Shown piece by piece: positions 7,512 to 16,623 of a stretch of 64,000 nt of DNA. The number at the start of each line of letters is the position of its first letter. The stretch's first letter is position 1. The notes below the pieces were generated by a model that saw nothing but the letters and a program-made list of their open reading frames with translations, did no database searches and was not told the DNA's origin. The DNA comes from Eshraghiella sp045129695 (GTDB lineage: Bacteria; Bacillota; Clostridia; Lachnospirales; Lachnospiraceae): positions 1 through 64,000 of the forward strand of contig JBGVJZ010000035.1 in the NCBI GenBank assembly GCA_045129695.1, given 5' to 3'. Position numbers and translations under genes: made by a program.

Positions 7512-9284
7512 TTACTCAACCTTAAATACTGAAATTGCATTCTCTAACTGGTCAGCAAGTTCGCTTAACTTATTAGCAGATGTTGCTAATTCAGTCATCA
7601 TTGAAGCAAGTTCCTGAGCAGCAGCTGTTGTCTGCTCTGTGCTTGCTGCATTCTGCTCTGAGACTGCTGAGAGATCTTCGATAATCTCAACAAGCTTCTC
7701 ACGCATTCCATTAAGCTCTGTACTCTTATCTCTGATTCCTGAAATACCTTCAAGTGAGTTGTTGACACTTTCTCTGACATTGCCAAAGATTGATTTGGTC
7801 TCACAAATTCTCTCTTCCTGTTCTGCAACGGCATCCTTAACTATCTTCATGTATTCAACTGTTTCATCTGACCTTGATGTAAGCTCTATGATGATTTCCT
7901 GAATCTTCTCTGCTGAACTGTTGGACTGCTCTGCAAGCTTCTGAATCTCAGATGCAACAACTGCAAATCCCCTTCCTGCCTCTCCTGCTCTGGCAGCCTC
8001 AATTGAAGCATTAAGAGACAAAAGATTAGTCTGGTTAGCGATAGATGTAATAAGCTCTACTGCCTGTGTAATCTCTCTTGCTGAAGCATTGGTTGCCTCT
8101 GTCTGCTTGGCAATCTCTTCTACTGCCTCACTGGTCTTGTTCGTGGTTGCATCAAGCATCGCAAGAACACCCTGCGCGTCACTCTCAGCCTGACCCATTC
8201 TGTTAGCGGTTTTGGTAAGAAGCTCAACATCTGTAACAATGTTCTGAATGAGCTTACCAACATTATCAATGTGCTCTGCAGCAATCTGTGTCTCATCTGC
8301 CTGTGAAGAAGCACCTGTTGCAATCTCTTCAACTGCATGACTTACATCATCAACTGTTCTGCTGGACTGTGCTGACATAACGTCAACCTCTTCTGCTGAA
8401 ATCTTAACAATGTTAACTGTCTCATCAATCTTGCCAATAACAGATTTAAATGAATCCCTAAGTGTAACTGTACTTCTGGCTATACCGCCAACCTCATCGT
8501 TTCTCTTAAGTACTTTATCATTAACATTAACTGTTAAATCACCTGTTGCAATCTGTTCGATATCCTTATTAACCAATTTAAGGGATTTGCCAATCTTATT
8601 AGTAACCAATGGAATAAATGCAAGTCCTAAAACAAGAGTTATAACATATGCGATTGAAACTGTAACAACCTTAGCCTTGGTATCATCAAGCACGCCTTCT
8701 TTGCTGATTGCACAGAAAATCATACCTACATGGCTTCCGTCACTATTAGTCAAAGGTGCATAATATACATAGCAGTCCACATCATGAACCTCATGAGAAC
8801 CGGTGTATACGTTGCCATCAATTACATAGTCATAAATCTCTTCATCTGCTGAGTTCTTGAACTCTCTCTTACCATCCTCATCCTTAACAGAGCTTATCAT
8901 GCTTAAATTACCGTAATAGAATGTGGTATAAATGCCTGTCTCTTCCAAGATGGCATCGAGCACGGTGTAGTTAAGCGAAATTGATGTATCACCCTTATTA
9001 AACGCACCCGAATTGGTAAGTCTGTAATCTCCCGGATAGCTGTTATCATAGCTGGCCAGAATAGATGTTGCAGCTGTGTTTAATGTATTCTGTCTTTCTT
9101 CATTAACAGTCTTCTGAATCACAAAAATTGAAGCTAAAAGTGCAACAACATAAAATAATGCAAGTGGTACAATGGAAACCAGAATAAATTTGGCTATAAT
9201 TGAGGTTTTGCTTCCCCTGTTCTTAACATCTTTAGTCTGGCTGACTATCTTAGGTTCCTTAACTTTTTTGTCTTTCTTACTCAT
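7512..9284 (-). CDS. Methyl-accepting chemotaxis protein
   Basis: Membrane chemoreceptor of 590 residues signalling to CheA/CheW. After a basic cytoplasmic tail come a membrane helix at ~28-52, an extracytoplasmic sensor of ~140 residues resembling a single Cache domain, a second helix at ~195-217, a HAMP segment and a long coiled-coil signalling domain with the hairpin tip core AGRGFAVVASEIQKLAEQS. A few codons of upstream frame exist; the start at 9284 (MSKKDKK) follows AAGGACG. No C-terminal CheR-tethering pentapeptide is seen. Ligand unknown. Its promoter is sigma-A-like, not sigma-28-like. Confidence 0.95.
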   Translation of the reverse strand: MSKKDKKVKEPKIVSQTKDVKNRGSKTSIIAKFILVSIVPLALFYVVALLASIFVIQKTVNEERQNTLNTAATSILASYDNSYPGDYRLTNSGAFNKGDTSISLNYTVLDAILEETGIYTTFYYGNLSMISSVKDEDGKREFKNSADEEIYDYVIDGNVYTGSHEVHDVDCYVYYAPLTNSDGSHVGMIFCAISKEGVLDDTKAKVVTVSIAYVITLVLGLAFIPLVTNKIGKSLKLVNKDIEQIATGDLTVNVNDKVLKRNDEVGGIARSTVTLRDSFKSVIGKIDETVNIVKISAEEVDVMSAQSSRTVDDVSHAVEEIATGASSQADETQIAAEHIDNVGKLIQNIVTDVELLTKTANRMGQAESDAQGVLAMLDATTNKTSEAVEEIAKQTEATNASAREITQAVELITSIANQTNLLSLNASIEAARAGEAGRGFAVVASEIQKLAEQSNSSAEKIQEIIIELTSRSDETVEYMKIVKDAVAEQEERICETKSIFGNVRESVNNSLEGISGIRDKSTELNGMREKLVEIIEDLSAVSEQNAASTEQTTAAAQELASMMTELATSANKLSELADQLENAISVFKVE

Positions 9285-9317
9285 ATTTACACGTCCTTTT
9301 TTTAATATCATGTGTTT

Positions 9318-9346
9318 ATTCTACTATAGAAAAGTTTTTTTTTCAA
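9318..9346 (-). promoter_or_regulatory. Predicted sigma-A promoter of the chemotaxis receptor
   Basis: On the minus strand TTGAAA, 17 bases, TAGAAT, 33 bases upstream of the start codon. Confidence 0.65.
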
Positions 9347-9393
9347 CAATATTTACAAATATAAGCTTCTTTTTAAGCAAATTTTGTGTATTT

Positions 9394-10803
9394 TTATTTT
9401 TCTTTTCCAAGTCTTATTCTGAATAGTTTCCTTTTTAACATATTCCAGTTAAATGGAATTATCGGGTATATATAGCTCTTGCCGGATATCGTTTTATTAA
9501 AGCAGATTGTAAGTGTCATAATTACCAGGCCGCCTATAAATCCCCACAGACCCAGGAACCAGGTTGCAACAAGCAGCAAAATTCTATAAAACTTAATTGC
9601 ATAACCGATTTCATAGCTGGTCTGCGTATATGAACCTACGGTAACGAATGCCATGTACAACATAGTTTCCGAATCGAACCAGCCTGAGCTTACTGCATAT
9701 TCACCCACCACAATACCTGCAATTACACTTAGAGGCGTGCTTAGTAAGGTAGGAGTATTAACTGCCGCAAGGCGCAGTCCGTCAATAGCAAATTCCAGAA
9801 TTAACAGTTGCAGAATAACCGGTATTGTAGAACCTCCCTCTTCTATCAGAATGAATTTCAGACTTTCAGGCAACCAGTCCGGATTATGCAGAAAAAGAAT
9901 CCACAATGGTGTCATTATAAGAGCTGCGATTGTCATTATATAGCGTGACCATTTTATATAAGTACCTGTTACAGGAGGGAAATAAAAATCATCAGCTTCC
10001 TCCATCACATCAAAAATTGATGTGGGTACAATAAGAACTGCCGGTGAATTATCCACCAGAATTACTATATTTCCATCAAAAATAGCTGCTGCTGCCGTAT
10101 CCGGTCGCTCAGAATACTTAAATTTGGGAAACGGGTTAATATAAGGCCCCTTAAGAAGCACCTCCGCCAGACTCTCAATATTCATTGTGGCAGCTTCGAC
10201 TGTTGATTTCCTAAGTCTGTCAGTCAGGGTATTTAACAGTTTCTCGTCAGCCTTACCCTGAATATAAGCAAATACTACATCAGTCTGGGACATTGTTCCC
10301 ACCTTACAGGCCTGCACGCAGAAATCAGGAGTTCTGATCCGTCGTCTTATTAAAGCTACATTTGACACAATAGTTTCAACAAAACCGTCTCTTGAACCAC
10401 GCAGCACACGATTTTTCCAAGGCTCCGAAACACTTCTCGCCGGATAAGTCCTGCAATCTATCATAAAAGCACAGGAATATCCCTCTATAAACAGACAGCT
10501 CATACCCTTCAGCATATCATTTGCAGCATTCTCATAGTTTGTATTAATACTTGCCTCAGTGTACGGAATGAGCCTTATAAATTCCTCATTAGTTTTTGGC
10601 ATATTATCTTTTTGTAAAGCAGAAAAAGACTCCAGCAGTTTCTCCATGATTTCATCCTTTACGAATCCATCAATCATGAACAGTTCTGCGAGTCTTTCTC
10701 CAATAATCATATGTTTCTGAATTATGTCAAAATTACGTTCAGGTCCAACAATTGCGGAAAATGTTTTAACACTTTCTTCTATATTATTGCTAACTAATGT
10801 CAT
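9394..10803 (-). CDS. spoVAF: SpoVAF-like spore germination protein (GerA family A subunit)
   Basis: Membrane protein of spore germination receptors or the SpoVA channel. The N-terminal ~250 residues are a soluble GerAA-type domain (core QTDVVFAYIQGKAD; then LVDNSPAVLIVPT). The C-terminal half has five or six membrane helices with family motifs NTPTLLSTPLSVIAG, SSGWFDSETMLYMA and PIIPFNWNMLKRKLFR; the last is typical of SpoVAF rather than GerAA. Length 469 residues agrees. No gerAB/gerAC or spoVA genes flank it, so it is an orphan copy. No clear sigma-G promoter was found upstream. Confidence 0.75.
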   Translation of the reverse strand: MTLVSNNIEESVKTFSAIVGPERNFDIIQKHMIIGERLAELFMIDGFVKDEIMEKLLESFSALQKDNMPKTNEEFIRLIPYTEASINTNYENAANDMLKGMSCLFIEGYSCAFMIDCRTYPARSVSEPWKNRVLRGSRDGFVETIVSNVALIRRRIRTPDFCVQACKVGTMSQTDVVFAYIQGKADEKLLNTLTDRLRKSTVEAATMNIESLAEVLLKGPYINPFPKFKYSERPDTAAAAIFDGNIVILVDNSPAVLIVPTSIFDVMEEADDFYFPPVTGTYIKWSRYIMTIAALIMTPLWILFLHNPDWLPESLKFILIEEGGSTIPVILQLLILEFAIDGLRLAAVNTPTLLSTPLSVIAGIVVGEYAVSSGWFDSETMLYMAFVTVGSYTQTSYEIGYAIKFYRILLLVATWFLGLWGFIGGLVIMTLTICFNKTISGKSYIYPIIPFNWNMLKRKLFRIRLGKEK

Positions 10804-10878
10804 ATCTTCTCTCCCGGGATAAAACTATTACAGAATCACTGTAAAAATATTTTCCCCGAAATCAGTAAGATTATTCCA

Positions 10879-11163
10879 TTATCTGTCTTCAAAAGAGATT
10901 TTTACCTTAAGTCCCATGCTGTATGCAATTCTTACAATCATGTCAAGAGTAGGATTGTAGTTACCACTCTCCATACGGCTGATATTTGGTCTTAAAATAC
11001 CTGTAATCATGGAAATATCATTCTGAGTCATACCCTTTTCTTTTCTGATTGCAACGAGCTGGCTCATAGTATTGTCTCTTAGCTCCTTCTGTAATGCAAC
11101 CAATTCAGGTTCATTCTTAGCACCTTTCATAATCATATCTTCACTTACTGTTGTTTTCTTCAT
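10879..11163 (-). CDS. XRE-family helix-turn-helix regulator
   Basis: Small DNA-binding protein of 94 residues. The HTH is in the C-terminal half (MTQNDISMITGILRPNISRM, about residues 45-64), followed by a short helix and a beta-strand end (KVKISFEDR), the layout of HigA-type antitoxins. No toxin gene adjoins it on either side: upstream is a terminator and a convergent-free gap, downstream the SpoVAF-like gene 76 bases away. It may be a stand-alone regulator or an orphan antitoxin. Confidence 0.88.
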   Translation of the reverse strand: MKKTTVSEDMIMKGAKNEPELVALQKELRDNTMSQLVAIRKEKGMTQNDISMITGILRPNISRMESGNYNPTLDMIVRIAYSMGLKVKISFEDR

Positions 11164-11220
11164 ATCTAACCTCCATAGTGTTATAGATTCAACATTTTTT
11201 ATTTCTTACTTTCGTTGTAC

Positions 11221-11248
11221 ATTGTATCATTTTTCAAAAGAAATTCAA
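11221..11248 (-). promoter_or_regulatory. Predicted sigma-A promoter of the XRE gene
   Basis: On the minus strand TTGAAT, 16 bases, TACAAT, 58 bases upstream of the start. Confidence 0.6.
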
Positions 11249-11332
11249 TACCTTTTTTTTTATTATCGTATTTTGTCGAATAATCAAATTTACTTTTTTA
11301 ATTTATCCTTATTTATTAAATTTTATACATAG

Positions 11333-11366
11333 AAAAAAACGATTAATCCTTTTGAAAGATTAACCG
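11333..11366 (-). terminator. Intrinsic terminator of the large ABC transporter gene
   Basis: Minus-strand stem CGGTTAATC / GATTAATCG (11358-11366 with 11340-11348, one G-U pair) followed by T7. Located 18 bases after the stop codon. Confidence 0.88.
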
Positions 11367-11383
11367 CCTTTTCCTTTAAATAT

Positions 11384-14128
11384 TTATCTGTTTCTGATTG
11401 CATCAATCGGTCTCTTAGACGCTATCTTCTTAACAGGAATAAAGCTTGCAAGAGCTGCAATTCCTATACTTACAACAAATAAGAGCACTACCTGTCTGAT
11501 TCCAAAATGCAATATCGTAATTAATATTCCGGCACTTTTTCGTAAAAATGTGTTAATAACAAATGTAACTACACCTACACCGACTGACGATATCAAAAAG
11601 TTGGTCACTGCAATAATCAGACTTTCTGAGAAGAAAATTCCGAATACATCATTACTTCTTGAACCGATTGCCCTGAGTATTCCGATTTCCTGCTTTTTAT
11701 ACGAAATACTGGTTCCAATGAAGTTGGCTAACATTAATGCTGCAAATATTGCAAATCCGATTCCGATGAACAGGAATACCTTGGAAACTATTTTTAGCAC
11801 ACTGTTAATTGTATCAAGCTCATATGTTACAGCGTTCTCCATTTCAAAACGAATATTAGTGTCAGTTCTGTTACAATATTCTACAAGCTTTGTTATCTCT
11901 GCCTTTGTATCAGGCATTGCTGCGATTACATGGTCGTATTCGCCTGTCTCAACACCTGACATAAGTGTTTTAAACAAGTTATCATTTGAAACAACTGTAT
12001 AATACCAGTCCTCATTTTTTTCAGTATCTGTATTAATTACACCCACAATCTTATAACCGGTTTCATTTATCTCGCCGTCACTGCCATAAGCATATAACTC
12101 CAGTTTTGCATCTTTTATCTGTTTATAATCAATGTTGTCAACCTCTTCCCCATACATCATATCACCATCTTTTTCCCATATATTCAGGCCGTCTGAAGCA
12201 ACTATGATTTCGTTATCTGCAAGAGTTTTCTTCTCACCATCAATCCATGTAATATCAACATCACTTTCAAGTACTTCATCAAATTTGGCAATATTATTAA
12301 ATTCAACTGATAATGTATCTCCATCAAACCACGCATATTCAACTCCGTATGAATAGATAGGAGGCATTTCGTCAATAAGTCTGTCAACAAAGCCCGTTCC
12401 AACCATTGCAACGCCTGCCATGCTATAACGGGTAATACACTCCATCTCATTATATAATACATAGTTTGCCAGATTCTCAGCCGATGACAAAAGCGTATCA
12501 TCTTCAATAAGTACCTTATAGCGTTCCAAATCAACATTAGTATCAATAATACCGGTTATAGTATATTCTATACCATCAAGATTAAGAGTTTTACCAATTA
12601 AGTCCTCATATTCATTAATCTCTTTGTATAGACCGTCTTCACTGTCAGCCTTGCAGTATCCGCCTATTACAAATGTCTGATAGATATATTCACTGATTGC
12701 AATTTCATTCCTGCTGCCATCCGGAAGCTTACCCGCAAGGAGTTCAAATGACATGGCATCAAGAGATTCCTCTGTAATCTCAGCAAAACCATAGAATGAC
12801 CATGAATAAATATCCATATTGGATTTAGTATATTCTGCTTCACTGTTGATATGGCTGCTAAAGCTCATACTGCCGGTTCTTGGCACACATACACCGGTAA
12901 AATCAAGCCCTGTTTCTTTGTTAATTGTTTCGAGCTCCGTCTTGCTTATTGTTGTATTCCAGCTGCTCCAGTACTCCTCAATACCATAAGTATATTTAAT
13001 TGATTTTGATAAAGCCGCATAGTTAACATCTGAATCCATAAGTGAATTGGTGCAGGTTCTTACATGGTCGTAGGAACCAAAGGTATCTGCCAATCCAAAC
13101 AGAATAAATGCAACACATGAAAGAATAATTGTAAATACAAGTTTTACCTTCTTATATTTTAAGCCGCTGGCACCGATTTTAAATGCACTCTTAAATGGCA
13201 GCTTGGATTTAATTAATTTAAATTTGCTTCCGTCCTGTTCGGTTATTTTACTCTGATCAGTATTAACAAACTTTTTTGATGATTTATTTTTGCTGTTAAT
13301 GTTGATACTTACAGTTCCATCATTAACTCTCTCAATATATTCATTAATTGCAATTCTGTCCGCTTCAGTAAGATGATAACCCTGTGATATTTCAACTATA
13401 CTTCCGTTAAAACTAATCCCCCTGTTCTCTTCCTCAACCTCTGCTGTATCTGAACCGGCAACCTCCACATCACTGATTACACAACCATCTGAAAGCTCTA
13501 TAATTCTGTCCGCATATTGCTCAGAGAAATCTCTGTCATGAGATACAATAATAACAAGCTTATCCTTGGAAAGCTTCTTTAATGTATCAAATACCTGCTT
13601 ACCTGTATTAGAATCAAGTGCGCCTGTAGGCTCATCCGCCATAATAATCTCAGGATTCTTAACTAATGCTCTTGCAATTGCAACCCTCTGCTTCTGACCA
13701 CCTGATAATTCATTAGGTTTACGATTTCCATATCCCTCAAGATCAACCTCTTTAAGAATATTATTGATTTCATCATCAGTAGCTTTTCTTCCCTGTAACT
13801 CAATTGCCAAAGCAATATTTGCTCCTACTGAGAATTCATCAAGAATGTTATATTCCTGAAAAATAAAACCAACATAAGTGTTACGATATGAATCAAAATA
13901 CTGCTGTTTAAAATCCTTTGATGAAACTCCCTTAATTATGATTTCGCCCTCATCATATTTATCAAGTCCGCCAAGAAGATTAAGTAATGTAGACTTACCG
14001 CTTCCTGATTTACCAAGAAGAAATATCATTCCTTTTTCCGGGAACTTCAATGAAACATTGTTCAATGCCTTAACCGGAACGCCTCTTTTAGGTTTATAAA
14101 TTTTACCCAGGTTTCTTGTCTCTAACAT
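11384..14128 (-). CDS. ABC transporter, fused ATPase and FtsX-type permease
   Basis: A 914-residue single-chain member of the MacB/LolD-FtsX class, likely in peptide or lipid export or antimicrobial peptide resistance. ATPase motifs: Walker A GKSGSGKST (~38-46), signature LSGGQKQRVAIARA (~140), Walker B IIMADEPTGALD. A charged linker leads to a membrane helix near residue 335, a ~420-residue extracytoplasmic domain, then three helices near 790, 845 and 885 ending in the FtsX-like KKIASKRPIDAIRNR. No two-component genes adjoin. An inverted repeat in the upstream region may be its operator. Substrate unknown. Confidence 0.9.
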   Translation of the reverse strand: MLETRNLGKIYKPKRGVPVKALNNVSLKFPEKGMIFLLGKSGSGKSTLLNLLGGLDKYDEGEIIIKGVSSKDFKQQYFDSYRNTYVGFIFQEYNILDEFSVGANIALAIELQGRKATDDEINNILKEVDLEGYGNRKPNELSGGQKQRVAIARALVKNPEIIMADEPTGALDSNTGKQVFDTLKKLSKDKLVIIVSHDRDFSEQYADRIIELSDGCVISDVEVAGSDTAEVEEENRGISFNGSIVEISQGYHLTEADRIAINEYIERVNDGTVSININSKNKSSKKFVNTDQSKITEQDGSKFKLIKSKLPFKSAFKIGASGLKYKKVKLVFTIILSCVAFILFGLADTFGSYDHVRTCTNSLMDSDVNYAALSKSIKYTYGIEEYWSSWNTTISKTELETINKETGLDFTGVCVPRTGSMSFSSHINSEAEYTKSNMDIYSWSFYGFAEITEESLDAMSFELLAGKLPDGSRNEIAISEYIYQTFVIGGYCKADSEDGLYKEINEYEDLIGKTLNLDGIEYTITGIIDTNVDLERYKVLIEDDTLLSSAENLANYVLYNEMECITRYSMAGVAMVGTGFVDRLIDEMPPIYSYGVEYAWFDGDTLSVEFNNIAKFDEVLESDVDITWIDGEKKTLADNEIIVASDGLNIWEKDGDMMYGEEVDNIDYKQIKDAKLELYAYGSDGEINETGYKIVGVINTDTEKNEDWYYTVVSNDNLFKTLMSGVETGEYDHVIAAMPDTKAEITKLVEYCNRTDTNIRFEMENAVTYELDTINSVLKIVSKVFLFIGIGFAIFAALMLANFIGTSISYKKQEIGILRAIGSRSNDVFGIFFSESLIIAVTNFLISSVGVGVVTFVINTFLRKSAGILITILHFGIRQVVLLFVVSIGIAALASFIPVKKIASKRPIDAIRNR

Positions 14129-14186
14129 AAAACTCTCCTATCATTCATTAAGTATTAATATATCAGGCAGTATGCTATAAAAGCAC

Positions 14187-14219
14187 AACAACCGTACTAT
14201 CTCAATTAGTACAGTTGTT
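14187..14219. promoter_or_regulatory. Inverted repeat, candidate operator of the ABC transporter
   Basis: AACAACCGTACTA (14187-14199), 7-base spacer, TAGTACAGTTGTT (14207-14219), with one mismatch. It lies 58 bases upstream of the transporter start. GTACTA/TAGTAC half-sites resemble operators of GntR/YtrA-type regulators of ABC genes, but no such regulator is in the window. A -35/-10-like pair TTGTGC-N17-TGATAT follows on the minus strand. Confidence 0.5.
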
Positions 14220-14301
14220 ATGCTACCATTAGTTTTTTATGTTGTCAATATCTTTTTATTATATTTTTCCAATTTTCTTAATTTTGCATTGTGCAACTAA
14301 A

Positions 14302-14460
14302 GGCATAAAAATATTCCCCTCAAGCGGACAACTCAATTGGATACCCATCGGTAAATAGGATTCTAATGTACCATTAGGCAGGCAACTACGTGCGAACGTC
14401 CCCTATAGGAGAATATTTTATGGGCACCGGCCCTGCAATATTTAATTCCTGCTGACAGAC
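14302..14460. repeat. Imperfect palindromic intergenic element, copy B
   Basis: Arms at 14302-14320 (core AAAATATTCCCCT) and 14407-14425 (core AGGAGAATATTTTATG) can pair. It shares AGGCAGGCAACT (14376-14387), a GGAATATTTTA-like block and a TTTAATTC end with the element at 24147-24311. Both copies start directly after the stop codon of a minus-strand gene. No coding frame fills this 339-base gap; the remainder is AT-rich. Confidence 0.55.
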
Positions 14461-14467
14461 ACGCGGT

Positions 14468-14887
14468 TTACTTATCCAAATAAATTATCATTCCCGGTCC
14501 CAGCTTGTCTGTCGGTCTTGCAACAAAACCATGTGCCTCATAAAAAGATTCTCTGCCCTTGGCACACATAAGACACAGCATCATTCTGCTTCCTTGTTCA
14601 GTGATGTCTTCAACAAATAGTTTGAGCCTTGTAAGTATGGCACTTCCAATATGTTGTCCCTGTGCATCCGGTATAACTACCAAATCCTGTATATAGGATA
14701 TTACCGCACCATCACCTACCACTCTTCCCATTCCTACAGGTCTGCCATTCAGATATGCACACACATTAAACAGACAATTCTTCAGTGCATATTCAGCCTG
14801 CCGGTCCGTAAGCTCTACCCAGCCAACCTGTTTGCGAAGGAATAGATATGTATCAACATCCAGTTCATTCTCTCTTAAGTCTAACAT
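14468..14887 (-). CDS. GNAT family N-acetyltransferase
   Basis: Acetyl-CoA-dependent transferase of 139 residues. The acetyl-CoA loop is VVIPDAQGQHIGSAILTRL (~70-88), after a beta-strand YIQDLVV, and a C-terminal FYEAHGFVARP motif completes the fold. Substrate unknown. It lies 21 bases downstream of a membrane protein gene on the same strand and probably shares its transcript. Confidence 0.88.
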   Translation of the reverse strand: MLDLRENELDVDTYLFLRKQVGWVELTDRQAEYALKNCLFNVCAYLNGRPVGMGRVVGDGAVISYIQDLVVIPDAQGQHIGSAILTRLKLFVEDITEQGSRMMLCLMCAKGRESFYEAHGFVARPTDKLGPGMIIYLDK

Positions 14888-14908
14888 TGTATTCAGTCTC
14901 TTTCCATA

Positions 14909-15865
14909 TTACTGTAATGTAACGTTATTTTCATCAGCTGCCAATGCTCTGTCCTGTGCAGCGAACGAATGCTTAACTACAGACGAAACTACAGTAATTA
15001 CAATACCAAGCAATAAATGAATTACTCCGATTACCAATAAAAGTTCAATTAAAGCATTAAACATTTCCGGTCTGATAAACTCTGAAGCATTCTCAGCAAT
15101 TGCAGCACTTAAAAGCTTAACACCAAGAGCTGTAACCAATACACCGGCACCAACAACTATTGCAGGAATACCTATATAAGGACCGGCATACCATAGCTGA
15201 CGCTTATTAAGGAAAAATAAACCAACAAACAAAACCACAACTACAACATATCCTACAATAAGCAATGTTGTAGAAAAAAATGTTTTCATAACCTTCACTA
15301 TATCCATAAGAGGATTTTCCTCTGTTTCATAAATTGTACTAGTAATTGTCTGTGTAGTAAAAATTTCCTCAATTCTGCTTTCTTCAAGCTCTGTCTCAAG
15401 CTGTTTCTTGTCTTCCTCAGTGATTTCAATATCAAAAGTGTCCTCAACAAGCTGTTCATTATCCTCTACAAACTGCATAATCTCTTCATTAGTAAGAATT
15501 GCTGTCTCTTCGTTATTCATAATTGCATCAATTGCAAGACTCATTTTCTCTCCAAGCAAATCACTGACACCTGACTCCTCAAAAAAAGTCTCTACATCCT
15601 CTATTGCAATATCTGCTTCCGGATTACTCTCCTGAATCTCACCTACTACCGCATCCGATATACTGTCGTATGTTCTTCCATTAACCTCAACCGGAATCTC
15701 AATCTCCTCAAATCTCACATTACTAATTGTCTCCGCAATAAATTTTGAAGTAAAAATACGATTCACAACCAAAATAAATGTCTCAGAAAACAAAATCATT
15801 GTAATTATGATTGCAATAATAACACTTCCGGCTATTGCCCCACCATGCACTCTCTTATTCTTCAT
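14909..15865 (-). CDS. Hypothetical membrane protein
   Basis: Not recognised. 318 residues: a short basic N-terminus, a membrane helix at about 11-35, an acidic, Glu-rich extracytoplasmic stretch of ~150 residues, then three helices at ~198-222, 228-255 and 283-308 and a short tail. The acidic middle region is alpha-helical in character. It is the first gene of a likely pair with the GNAT gene. The 71 bases upstream separate it from the DUF4956 gene, so it could belong to the polyphosphate-related run. Confidence 0.7.
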   Translation of the reverse strand: MKNKRVHGGAIAGSVIIAIIITMILFSETFILVVNRIFTSKFIAETISNVRFEEIEIPVEVNGRTYDSISDAVVGEIQESNPEADIAIEDVETFFEESGVSDLLGEKMSLAIDAIMNNEETAILTNEEIMQFVEDNEQLVEDTFDIEITEEDKKQLETELEESRIEEIFTTQTITSTIYETEENPLMDIVKVMKTFFSTTLLIVGYVVVVVLFVGLFFLNKRQLWYAGPYIGIPAIVVGAGVLVTALGVKLLSAAIAENASEFIRPEMFNALIELLLVIGVIHLLLGIVITVVSSVVKHSFAAQDRALAADENNVTLQ

Positions 15866-15936
15866 TACATAATCCTCCTAAAAATATTTATCCATATTTT
15901 AGAAAATTATATCCCAGTCATACAAAAACTTCAAGC

Positions 15937-16623
15937 CTAAAGTGAAACCTCGCTTCTGTCCGGCAACATTCCGATTGAAATATTGAGATTACCATTTCTG
16001 CATCTAATGGAATCAATAAACTGTTTTTCATCAACTCCATCCTTAAGAACAATATAGTATGAAAGTTCATAAAGTGTTCCCATATTAGTTGTTTTAACAT
16101 GCTTCATTGTATGTTCTTTAGTATATTCTTTAAATAAGTCATCAAAAAGTCCACTGTAATTCAAATCCTCAGGAATTGTAATCTTAAGAATTTTCTCATG
16201 GCTCTTTTTCTCGCCGAATTTGCTTTTGCATATAATAATAAGACATGTGCAGATAACTACTTCCGCTATTGGGGCAAAAAATACAAAGCCAAGTCCGCAG
16301 GCAAGTCCGATTGCCATTGCAAAAAATACAAATGCTATTTCTTTTGCAGTTCCCTGTGCACTACGGAAACGCACAAGTGCAAATGCTCCTGCAAGTGAAA
16401 GTGCCCTTGCAACGCTGCTGCCTACAAGCATTATTATGAGTGACACTATTGCCGGTAAAATCGCAACCGTTACAATATATTCCTTGGAATATGTAGAATT
16501 TTTCTGGGTAAAGGCATAGCATGCAGCTATAAAAATCCCCAAAATGAACCCTTCTATTATTATTATGACTGCCGGGAGGGCTGATATTGTTGTTTCTGTT
16601 GTTGTGAGTATTGATTTAAACAT
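15937..16623 (-). CDS. DUF4956 membrane protein
   Basis: Recognised as DUF4956 by the block ARALSLAGAFALVRFRS and the hydrophobic run that follows. 228 residues: about four membrane helices in the first 130 residues, then a cytoplasmic domain of ~95 residues. A good AGGAGA ribosome site precedes the ATG although the gene begins 61 bases inside the upstream VTC gene. VTC and DUF4956 genes are repeatedly neighbours in bacteria, which suggests a joint role in polyphosphate handling at the membrane; the biochemical function is not established. Confidence 0.85.
   Translation of the reverse strand: MFKSILTTTETTISALPAVIIIIEGFILGIFIAACYAFTQKNSTYSKEYIVTVAILPAIVSLIIMLVGSSVARALSLAGAFALVRFRSAQGTAKEIAFVFFAMAIGLACGLGFVFFAPIAEVVICTCLIIICKSKFGEKKSHEKILKITIPEDLNYSGLFDDLFKEYTKEHTMKHVKTTNMGTLYELSYYIVLKDGVDEKQFIDSIRCRNGNLNISIGMLPDRSEVSL

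Noticed and set aside
7598..7834. Gln/Arg-rich minus-strand frame
   Set aside because: Out-of-frame reading of the chemoreceptor coiled coil.
10879..11163. Toxin-antitoxin pair
   Set aside because: The XRE protein looks like a HigA antitoxin, but no toxin-sized gene is present on either side.
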